Source of the DNA: Gammaproteobacteria bacterium
GTDB taxonomy: Bacteria > Pseudomonadota > Gammaproteobacteria > Steroidobacterales > Steroidobacteraceae
Length of the DNA stretch: 39,504 nucleotides
Direction of reading: 5' to 3'
Assembly: GCA_015655465.1 (NCBI GenBank)
Contig: JAATEY010000116.1
Coordinates: 1-39,504, forward strand
The notes beneath the pieces were generated by a model that was not told the DNA's origin, did no database searches, and worked only from the letters and a program-made list of their open reading frames with translations. Position numbers and translations under genes: made by a program. This document shows positions 24,509 to 31,717 of the stretch, one piece after another (the first letter of the stretch is position 1; each line of letters begins with the position of its first letter).

Positions 24509-25435
24509 GTGGTACTTGCACCTTATTACCGTAGCTACGATCTTCCCTGGGAGGGCGATCCGGACTCGGGCCGGCGCTTCCGTCGCCTGCTGGTCATCGG
24601 CCTCACGCTGTTCGTGGTGCTGGGCATTCTGGTGCCGGTGCTGCATCTGCCGCGGCCGAAGGAAGCCGCTGCAGAAGCAGTGCCGGAGCGCCTTGCCCGA
24701 TTGATGGTGGAGGAGAAGCCCCAACCGCCGCCTCCTCCTCCTCCCCCCCCGGCGCCAGCCGAGCGGCCAAAGCCCGAGAGCAAACCGGAGCCCAGGCCAG
24801 TACCCCAGCCGGTGGATCGCACCGCCGAGGCGCGCAAGCAGGCCGAGCAGTCGCTGAAACGGGTACGCGATGAACTGGAGGATCTGCGCCGCGATCTGAC
24901 CAGGGATCTGCCGAGCCAGACCCGCAATCTCACCGGCGCCGTCGGCGCCGAGAGCAAGGCGGAGCGTTCGCTCATTACATCGAAGGCCGGCGCGGGCAGT
25001 GCCGGCGTGCAATCGACCAACAGCAGCCGTGGCTTCGGTTCCGGCGCCGGTTCGCTGACCGGCCACTCCGCCACCTCGGTCAATTCGCGCGTGGCAGCCA
25101 TCGGTGCGGAGAACAAGGCCATCCGCACCGGCAGCAGTGGCAAGGCCGCCCGCGGCCAGGAGGAAATCGAGCTGGAGTTCGATCGCAACAAGGGCGCGAT
25201 CTATGCGCTGTACAGCCGCGCGCTGCGCGACCGGGCGGACCTGCAGGGCAAGATGGTGCTGGAATTCACCATCGCGCCTTCCGGAGAAGTTACCGCCTGC
25301 CGTGTAGTGTCCAGCGAACTCAATGACCCCGAGCTGGAGCGCAAGATCATTGCGCGTGTGCGCCTGATCCGCTTCACCGCGCGTGATGTGGAAAGCATCA
25401 CCACCACCAAGCCGATCGAGTTCTTCCCGGGCTGA
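24509..25435 (+). CDS. TonB-like AgmX/PglI C-terminal-domain protein
   Basis: The GTG start at 24509 gives 308 residues. A cytoplasmic N-terminus (LAPYYRSYDLPWEGDPDSGRRFRR) precedes one membrane helix (LLVIGLTLFVVLGILVPVL, about 28-47). A proline stretch (PPPPPPPPPAPAERPKPESKPEP) follows, like the rigid arm of TonB. Next come a charged coiled coil (KQAEQSLKRVRDELEDLRRDL) and a Gly/Ser/Asn-rich linker. The C-terminal 90 residues begin IELEFDRNKGAIYALYSRALRDRADLQGKMVLEFTIAPSGEV; they match the AgmX/PglI C-terminal domain, which has a TonB-like fold. It probably transmits ExbBD energy to the periplasmic or outer-membrane partners. It is the last gene of the cluster. Confidence 0.88.
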   Translation: MVLAPYYRSYDLPWEGDPDSGRRFRRLLVIGLTLFVVLGILVPVLHLPRPKEAAAEAVPERLARLMVEEKPQPPPPPPPPPAPAERPKPESKPEPRPVPQPVDRTAEARKQAEQSLKRVRDELEDLRRDLTRDLPSQTRNLTGAVGAESKAERSLITSKAGAGSAGVQSTNSSRGFGSGAGSLTGHSATSVNSRVAAIGAENKAIRTGSSGKAARGQEEIELEFDRNKGAIYALYSRALRDRADLQGKMVLEFTIAPSGEVTACRVVSSELNDPELERKIIARVRLIRFTARDVESITTTKPIEFFPG

Positions 25436-25478
25436 GACTACCTGTCGACCGGGGAAGGCTTCGGCTATCCTCCGGTGA

Positions 25479-27467
25479 ATGTTGCATGATCCGCTGACCC
25501 AGGTTCTCGCCCTGCTGCTCGTTTCCGTGCTGGTGGTAACACTGGCGCGGCGTGTCGGCATGCCGCCGGTGCTCGGCTATCTGGTGGTCGGTGTGCTGGT
25601 GGGTCCATTTACCTTCGGCCTCGTTCCGGAGTCCAACCAGACGCATCTGCTCGCCGAGATCGGCGTCGTGTTCCTGCTGTTCACGCTGGGCCTGGAGTTC
25701 TCCTGGCCGCGCATGGTCGCCATGCGCCGCGAGGTGTTCGGGCTCGGGTTGCTGCAGGTGGTGGGCACCACCACATTGTTCGTGGCGATCGGCAGGATGC
25801 TGGGGCTGCCGTGGCTGACTGCCATTGTCGTGGGCGGCGCACTGTCGATGTCGTCCACGGCCATCGTGATCCGCCAGCTCACCGAACAGGCGGAGATCAA
25901 CCGCACCCACGGGCGCCTGACGCTTGCCATCCTGCTGTTCCAGGATCTGGCCTTTGTGCCGCTGCTGGCCCTGGCCACGGCCATGTCCGAGGGCGCCCCG
26001 GCGCGTTTCAGCTTTGCCGGCATAGCACAGACCCTCGCCAGTGGTGTTGCCGCACTGCTGGTGGTGATGGCGGCAGGGCGCTGGCTGCTGCGGCCGCTGT
26101 TCGTGGAAATCGCGCACAGCCGGCTGAAGGAGCTGTTCACCCTGACGGTGCTGTTCGTGGTGCTGGCAGCGGCATGGGTCACCGAGCACGCCGGGCTGTC
26201 GCTGGCGCTCGGTGGCTTCCTGGCTGGAATGATGCTCGCCGAGACCGAGTACCGGCATCAGGTGGAAGCGGTGATCCGGCCGTTCCGCGAGCTGCTGCTG
26301 GGCCTGTTCTTCATCTCCGTGGGCATGCTGCTCGACCTGCGCCTGATCTACGACCAGTTCCTGCTGGTGTCGGTGATGGTGGTGGCGATCGTGGTGATCA
26401 AGGTGTTTGCCGGCACGGTCGCCGTGCGGGGCTTCGTCAGCACGCATTTCAAGGCACTGCGCACCGGCATGTTGCTGGGCGGCGGTGGCGAATTCGGCGT
26501 GGCGCTGCTGACGCTGCTGCTCCAGGCCCCCGAGATGCCTGAGACAGTTGCGGTATTCATCCAGCCGCTGCTGCTGGCGCTGGTGGTCACCATGCTGGGT
26601 GCGCCCTTCGGCATCCGCTACAACAAGACCTTTGCCCGGCTCATGCTGCGCGAGAAGGGACCGCCGCAACGCGCCATCGAGCGCGAGGATGCGGCCACCG
26701 GCGAAGTCGCAAAACGCGAGCATGTCGTGCTCTGCGGCTTCGGCAGGGTGGGCCAGAACATAGCCAGGGTGCTGGAGTCGCAGGGATTCGAATACATCGC
26801 GGTCGACCTGGATCCGGCACGGGTGCGGCCGGCGCGGCAGGCGGGATACCCGGTAATCTTCGGTGATTCCACCGATGAGGATGTGCTGGTGGCCTGCGGG
26901 CTTGCCAATGCCAGCGCCGTGGTGGTGAGCTTCGCGAACCCCGCGGTTTCGGTGGGCATCGTGCGCGCGGTGCGTGAGCAGCGCAGCGATGTGCCGGTGC
27001 TGGTGCGCACGGCCGATGACCTGGGGATCGCGGAGCTGACTGCCGCCGGCGCAACCGAAGTAGTGCCCGAAACCTTCGAGGCCAGCCTCATGCTGGTGTC
27101 GCAGGTGCTGATGCTGCTCAATGTGCCGGTGACGCGCGTGGTGCGCACGGTGGGCGAGATCCGCCGTGCCCGCTACGTGACGCTGCGCGGTGTGGTGCCG
27201 GCCGACTCCGGTGCCGGCGATGTGCTGGATGAGCCCTTCGAAGGCATTGCAACGATCGTCATCCCGCCGCGCGCCTGGGCAGTGGGTCGGGCGCTGGCCG
27301 AGGTGCGCGCGCGCGGCGCAGAAGTCGCGTTCACGGCGCTGCGCCGGCAGGGTATTACCGGCCGCGAACCCGCCGATACCACCACGCTGCGTGGTGGCGA
27401 TGTACTGGTGGTCTACGGCATGCCGGAGGCCATCGAGCATGCCGAGGCCATTCTGCTGACTGGCTGA
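25479..27467 (+). CDS. CPA2-family K+/H+ antiporter, KefB/KefC type, with TrkA domains
   Basis: The 662-residue protein has about 12 membrane helices in its first 385 residues, with signature segments MPPVLGYLVVGVLVGP, VFLLFTLGLEFSW and GGFLAGMMLAE. The motif LGLFFISVGMLLDL is typical of KefB/C and YbaL. A Rossmann-type TrkA-N domain follows (EHVVLCGFGRVGQNIARVLE, from about 410), then a TrkA-C domain. It lacks the obvious KefC-type partner gene kefF next door. It should export K+ in exchange for H+ under electrophile or pH stress. The ATG at 25479 is only 7 bases after a TATCCT hexamer, so the mRNA leader could be extremely short. Confidence 0.9.
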   Translation: MLHDPLTQVLALLLVSVLVVTLARRVGMPPVLGYLVVGVLVGPFTFGLVPESNQTHLLAEIGVVFLLFTLGLEFSWPRMVAMRREVFGLGLLQVVGTTTLFVAIGRMLGLPWLTAIVVGGALSMSSTAIVIRQLTEQAEINRTHGRLTLAILLFQDLAFVPLLALATAMSEGAPARFSFAGIAQTLASGVAALLVVMAAGRWLLRPLFVEIAHSRLKELFTLTVLFVVLAAAWVTEHAGLSLALGGFLAGMMLAETEYRHQVEAVIRPFRELLLGLFFISVGMLLDLRLIYDQFLLVSVMVVAIVVIKVFAGTVAVRGFVSTHFKALRTGMLLGGGGEFGVALLTLLLQAPEMPETVAVFIQPLLLALVVTMLGAPFGIRYNKTFARLMLREKGPPQRAIEREDAATGEVAKREHVVLCGFGRVGQNIARVLESQGFEYIAVDLDPARVRPARQAGYPVIFGDSTDEDVLVACGLANASAVVVSFANPAVSVGIVRAVREQRSDVPVLVRTADDLGIAELTAAGATEVVPETFEASLMLVSQVLMLLNVPVTRVVRTVGEIRRARYVTLRGVVPADSGAGDVLDEPFEGIATIVIPPRAWAVGRALAEVRARGAEVAFTALRRQGITGREPADTTTLRGGDVLVVYGMPEAIEHAEAILLTG

Positions 27468-27516
27468 GCGGGAGTCGCGCGGGAACTTGCAATCTGGCTG
27501 ACGTGTCAATATTCAT

Positions 27517-28881
27517 ATGAAATGCAGGCTCAGGGCTCTGCTGCCGATGCTGGCCTGCGGCGGACTGTGGTCGGCTGCCGCAGGCGCCGATACCGACCGG
27601 CTGCTGGTGAATGCGGCTCGTTACGATCAGGAATACCCGGTCATCGCCTATTCCGGGCCTGCCACGCACAATCGCGTCTGGCGGCTGAAGCAGCAGCTCG
27701 AAAGCGGTCAGCTTGCGCTGGCGTGGGAGCCGAAGTGGGGCTATCTGCGCTCCCTGCTGCAGGCGCTGCAGATCAATATCGATTCGCAGATCCTGGTGTT
27801 CTCCAGGACCAGCCTGCAGACCAGCTTCATCAACGACAGGACGCCACGCGCCATCTACTTCAATGACGACACCTATGTCGCCTGGGTACAGGGCAGTCCG
27901 CTGCTCGAGTTCACGGCGATCGATGCCGAAGCGGGCGTGGTGTTTTTCGGCGTGGACAACCGCCGTGAGGCCGCCGTGCAATTCGAGCGTGAGGGCGGGC
28001 GCTGCCTGACCTGCCACGATACCTATTCGATGATGGGCGGCGGTGTGCCGCGAATACTGGTGATGTCATCGCCGGTCGACGATCCGGTCGATACCCGGAC
28101 CTACACCAGCGCTTCGGATGTGGATGACCGTACCCCCATCGCACAGCGGTGGGGCGGCTGGTATGTCACCGGGCATGCGGGCAAGCAGACACATTTCGGC
28201 AATATGCCGCTGCGCGAAGAGCGCGGTGGCGAGCAGTTGCGCAGACTGCTGTCGACGCGCGCCAATCGTCAGACGCTGGAAGGCTATTTCGATACCACGG
28301 CCTATTTCACCGACAAGAGCGATATCGCCGCCTTGCTGGTGCTCGAACACCAGTCGTTTGTCCAGAACCTGATCACCCGCGCAAACTTCAAGGTGCGCAC
28401 CGTGATGTCACGCGAGGGGCACGACACGGTCGGCGTGCCGCGCACCTGGGCCGAAATGGGTTCGCATGACCAGTCGCTGGTGCGCGTGATGATAGAGCCG
28501 CTGGTGCGGGCGATGTTCTTCGCGGATGCAGTGACGCCAGTCGATCGCATCGAGAGCAGCAGCGGTTTTGCCGCGCGGTTCGCGAAGGCAGCGCCGCTGG
28601 ATTCGAAGGGCCGCAGCCTGCGCGAACTCGACCTCAACAAGCGCCTGTTCCGCTATCCGCTGAGCTACCTGGTGTACTCGGAGCATTTCGACGCACTGCC
28701 GCCGTATGTGCTGGACTACATCGACTCGCGTATCGCCGAGGTGCTGCAGGGCCGGGACACCACCGGCCTGTCGGCGCGCATCGACCCTGCGGACCGTGCT
28801 GCCATCATCCAGATCCTGATGGACACCAGGCCGCGCCTGGCCAGCCGCCTGCGGAAAGCCCCGGTCGCCGCGCACCAGTAG
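27517..28881 (+). CDS. Mono-heme c-type cytochrome protein, uncharacterised
   Basis: The 454-residue product has a signal peptide (RALLPMLACGGLWSAAAGA) and one heme-c site, CLTCH at 163-167, followed by DTYSMMGGGVPRI. Upstream of the heme is a region with YDQEYPVIAYSGPATHNRVWRL and YIDSDTYVAWVQ-like strands. Downstream are helical segments with HQSFVQNLITRANF. The protein looks like the uncharacterised heme proteins of Acidobacteria/Planctomycetes and some gammaproteobacteria. Its function is unknown; it may be an electron carrier or sensor for the cytochrome system about 12 kb upstream. No ribosome site is visible before the ATG, although TATTCA touches it. Confidence 0.75.
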   Translation: MKCRLRALLPMLACGGLWSAAAGADTDRLLVNAARYDQEYPVIAYSGPATHNRVWRLKQQLESGQLALAWEPKWGYLRSLLQALQINIDSQILVFSRTSLQTSFINDRTPRAIYFNDDTYVAWVQGSPLLEFTAIDAEAGVVFFGVDNRREAAVQFEREGGRCLTCHDTYSMMGGGVPRILVMSSPVDDPVDTRTYTSASDVDDRTPIAQRWGGWYVTGHAGKQTHFGNMPLREERGGEQLRRLLSTRANRQTLEGYFDTTAYFTDKSDIAALLVLEHQSFVQNLITRANFKVRTVMSREGHDTVGVPRTWAEMGSHDQSLVRVMIEPLVRAMFFADAVTPVDRIESSSGFAARFAKAAPLDSKGRSLRELDLNKRLFRYPLSYLVYSEHFDALPPYVLDYIDSRIAEVLQGRDTTGLSARIDPADRAAIIQILMDTRPRLASRLRKAPVAAHQ

Positions 28882-28907
28882 CCGTGGATGGGTAGAATCC
28901 CAGCCCC

Positions 28908-31643
28908 GTGGACCGTCATCAGATCCAGTTTCCGCCCAAGCACCTGGCCCTGCGCGAGGATGTGCACCAGTTGGGCGTGCTGGTGGGCGAAATGCTGCGG
29001 GAGCAGGGTGGCGACGAGCTCTACACCCTGGTCGAGGCAGATCGATGCGCGGCAATCGAGCGACGCGATGGCGCCGAAGGCTCCACCAGCGTGCTTGCGC
29101 AGCGCGTCGCCGGGCGGCCGCCTGCCATCGCCCGCGATCTGGTGCGTGCCTTCTCGACCTGGTTCCAGGCGGTAAATCTCGCCGAGAAAGTGCATCGCAT
29201 CCGGCGTCGGCGCGAGTATTTTCTTGCCGATGGCGGCCGGCCGCAGCCCGGTGGCATCGAAGATGCGCTGGCGCAGATCAAGGCGCAGGGCCTGTCACTG
29301 GAGGAAATACTGCAGCTGTTGTCCAGCCTGCGCATACAGCCCATTCTGGTCGCGCACCCCACCGAGTCGCCGCGCCGCACGCAGCTGCGCCGCTGGCAGC
29401 GCATGGCCGGCGCATTGCTCGACCGGCTGAATCCGAACCTCGACCCGCAGGAGCAACGCCATGTCTGGGCGCGCCTGCGCACGGAGATCACCACCGGCTG
29501 GCAGACCGAAGAACATCCGCGGCAGCGCCTGACCATTGCCGATGAGCGCGAGTTCGCGATGTTTCATTTTGCCGAAGTGCTCTACCGGATCGTGCCGACG
29601 TTCTACGAGGAGATCGGTACTGCACTCGAGAACCTCTATGGCGTGAACTTGTCGACTGTCGACCCGCCCACCGTGCTCAGTTTCGGCACCTGGGTCGGTG
29701 GCGACATGGAAGGCACGCCCGATGTGCACGCCAAGACCATTCGTGAAACGCTGGCCCGCCAGCAGCAGGTGGTGGTGCAGGAGTACTTCCGCGAGTGCCA
29801 GCATTTGTCACAGCTGCTGTCGCAAAGCTCCAGTCGTGTGCCGGTCTCCGCTGAACTGCGGCGCCGCATCGATGAATACGCGATGCTGCTGCCGGGTGCG
29901 CGCCTGATTGCGCCGTCGCGGCACGACCAGATGCCCTATCGCGTGTTCTTCGCACAGGTGGGCGAGCGCCTGCGCCAGACCTACGAATTGCAGGGGAATC
30001 GCTACGAGCGCGTGGAGCAGTTCCGTGCCGACCTGATGCTTGCCGCGCAGAGCCTGCAGGCAAATCGCGGTACCAGCGCCGGCTATCAACTGGTGCGCCG
30101 GCTGTTGCTGCGGGTCGACACCTTCGGCTTCCACCTTGCCACGCTCGATCTGAAGCAGCGCGCCGAAGTGCATCACCGCGTGATCGCGCAGGGCATGGAC
30201 GATCCGGAATGGCTGCGACGCAGCCGCAGCGAGCGGATGAGCCGCCTGGCGGATATCCTGAAGCGCGATGTCGGACCGGTAGCGCCGCTGGATGCATTGA
30301 GCCGGCGCACCCTGGCGGTGTTTGAAGCCGCCATGCAGTGTCGCGCACGATTCGGGGCGCGCGCGATCGGCAGCTATGTAGTGGCTGCCACCGAAGGTCC
30401 GGACGACATCCAGGCGCCGCTGGTGCTGGCACGCTGGGCTGGAGTGGATGACCGGCGCTCGGGTGCGGTGGGCATGGATTTCGCACCGTTGTTCGAGTCC
30501 GGCGACAGCCTGCGGGCCGCGGGCAGCGTCATGCGCGAAGTGCTGTCCAATGCAGATTATCGCGACCATCTGGCCGCGCGCGCCGTGCCGCAGCCGCTGC
30601 TGATCGGCTATTCGGAGGCGGGGCGCGATGGTGGCTATCTCGCCATGCGCATGGCCGCATATGATGCGCAGCGCAGTCTGGCCCAGACCTTCGCCGACGC
30701 GAAACAGCCGGCGTCGATCCGGCATGCGCGGGGCGGCAGCACGGCGCGCGGTGGCTCCAGACTGGACGCCATGATCCGCACCGCTCCCCCCGAGACCGTC
30801 GATGGCACGCTGCACATCACCGAGCAGGGCGAAATCATCAGCCAGAACTATGGCCTGAACTCGAATGCGCTGCGCTCGCTCGAGCGCGCCTTCGGCGTGC
30901 TGGGCATGGCGACCCTGGCCCGCCGCCGCGGCAGCGTCCGTGTGGAACGGCCTGAGCACTACGCACTGGTGGGCAGCCTGGCCGCGCACAGCCGCAATGT
31001 ATGGCGCGCGCTGTTCATCGATGATCACGAATTCAACGATTTTTTCCGCGCCGCAACGCCGATCGACGTCATCGAAAAAATGCAGATCGGATCGCGCTCG
31101 ATCTGGGAGTGCGCAAATTCCGGCAGTGGCGTGCTTTCCATCCGTTCCACGCCCTGGGTGTTCGCCTGGTCGCAGGCGCGCTATTTCCTGCCCGGCTGGT
31201 ATGGCGCCGGTTCGGCACTGCAAGGCAGCCTGGCCGCCCAGGGCCTGCCGCAGCTGCGCGAGGTCTATCGCGACTGGCCATTTTTCGCGCTGGTGATCGA
31301 CGACATCGAAGCGCAGCTGGCGCGCACGGACCTTGCGATTGCCGAGCGCTATGGGGAACTGGCTTCGCCGGGCCTGCGCCACTACATGGCTGTGCTGCGC
31401 GAGGAATTCCAGCGCACGCGGGAAGCCGTGCTGGCAGTCAAGGACGAGTCCGACCTGCTGGATGGAGACCGCACCCAGCAGCGCGCCATCCAGCTGCGCA
31501 ACCCGTATGTAGACCCCATGAACCTGATGCAGGTGGACCTGCTGCGCCGCTGGCGTGCCACCGCCCGCGAGGACGAGGACCTGTTCCGCGCGTTGCTTGC
31601 CAGCGTCAGCGGTATAGCGCAAGGGCTCCAGACGACCGGCTGA
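28908..31643 (+). CDS. ppc: Phosphoenolpyruvate carboxylase with altered active-site motifs
   Basis: The 911-residue product is recognisably PEP carboxylase, which fixes bicarbonate onto PEP to give oxaloacetate. The catalytic His segment VAHPTESPRRTQLRR (His150) is intact. So are the TEQGE segment and the C-terminal RNPYVDPMNLMQVDLLRR and a final TTG. Several loops depart from consensus. GGDRDGNP reads GGDMEGTP. GYSDSxKDxG reads GYSEAGRDGG, replacing the metal-binding Asp (E. coli D543) by Glu570 and the Lys (K546) by Arg573. FHGRGG reads RHARGG, with Ala for Gly beside Arg608. A second metal ligand (PLFES) is kept. It starts with GTG close after a TAGAAT box. Probably functional but divergent. 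Confidence 0.9.
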   Translation: MDRHQIQFPPKHLALREDVHQLGVLVGEMLREQGGDELYTLVEADRCAAIERRDGAEGSTSVLAQRVAGRPPAIARDLVRAFSTWFQAVNLAEKVHRIRRRREYFLADGGRPQPGGIEDALAQIKAQGLSLEEILQLLSSLRIQPILVAHPTESPRRTQLRRWQRMAGALLDRLNPNLDPQEQRHVWARLRTEITTGWQTEEHPRQRLTIADEREFAMFHFAEVLYRIVPTFYEEIGTALENLYGVNLSTVDPPTVLSFGTWVGGDMEGTPDVHAKTIRETLARQQQVVVQEYFRECQHLSQLLSQSSSRVPVSAELRRRIDEYAMLLPGARLIAPSRHDQMPYRVFFAQVGERLRQTYELQGNRYERVEQFRADLMLAAQSLQANRGTSAGYQLVRRLLLRVDTFGFHLATLDLKQRAEVHHRVIAQGMDDPEWLRRSRSERMSRLADILKRDVGPVAPLDALSRRTLAVFEAAMQCRARFGARAIGSYVVAATEGPDDIQAPLVLARWAGVDDRRSGAVGMDFAPLFESGDSLRAAGSVMREVLSNADYRDHLAARAVPQPLLIGYSEAGRDGGYLAMRMAAYDAQRSLAQTFADAKQPASIRHARGGSTARGGSRLDAMIRTAPPETVDGTLHITEQGEIISQNYGLNSNALRSLERAFGVLGMATLARRRGSVRVERPEHYALVGSLAAHSRNVWRALFIDDHEFNDFFRAATPIDVIEKMQIGSRSIWECANSGSGVLSIRSTPWVFAWSQARYFLPGWYGAGSALQGSLAAQGLPQLREVYRDWPFFALVIDDIEAQLARTDLAIAERYGELASPGLRHYMAVLREEFQRTREAVLAVKDESDLLDGDRTQQRAIQLRNPYVDPMNLMQVDLLRRWRATAREDEDLFRALLASVSGIAQGLQTTG

Positions 31644-31669
31644 CATATAACGCCGGCGCAGGTCAAAAT

Positions 31670-31686
31670 GCGCCGCCCAGCGGCGC
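31670..31686. terminator. GC-rich hairpin after ppc
   Basis: GCGCCGC-CCA-GCGGCGC forms a 7-bp perfect stem with a 3-base loop, 26 bases after the ppc stop codon. It is followed by TTCC rather than a T-run, so it could attenuate or stabilise the transcript rather than end it. It lies upstream of the reductase promoter-like box. Confidence 0.4.
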
Positions 31687-31705
31687 TTCCGCCCGCCATT
31701 TGGAA

Positions 31706-31711
31706 TAAAAT
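31706..31711 (+). promoter_or_regulatory. -10-like box very close to the reductase start
   Basis: TAAAAT (5 of 6 to consensus) is 6 bases before the GTG start of the sulfite/nitrite reductase. A transcript from it would begin at or next to the start codon, and no ribosome binding site is visible. No good -35 is seen. This suggests a leaderless transcript but does not prove one. Confidence 0.35.
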
Positions 31712-31717
31712 CCGCCC

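Noticed and set aside
25398-27509. 703-residue minus-strand His/Gln-rich ORF
   Set aside because: Shadow of the antiporter gene; His/Gln richness comes from antisense Leu/Val codons.
27487-27515. TTGCAA-17-TATTCA promoter for the mono-heme gene
   Set aside because: The -10 touches the ATG, so transcription would start inside the gene.
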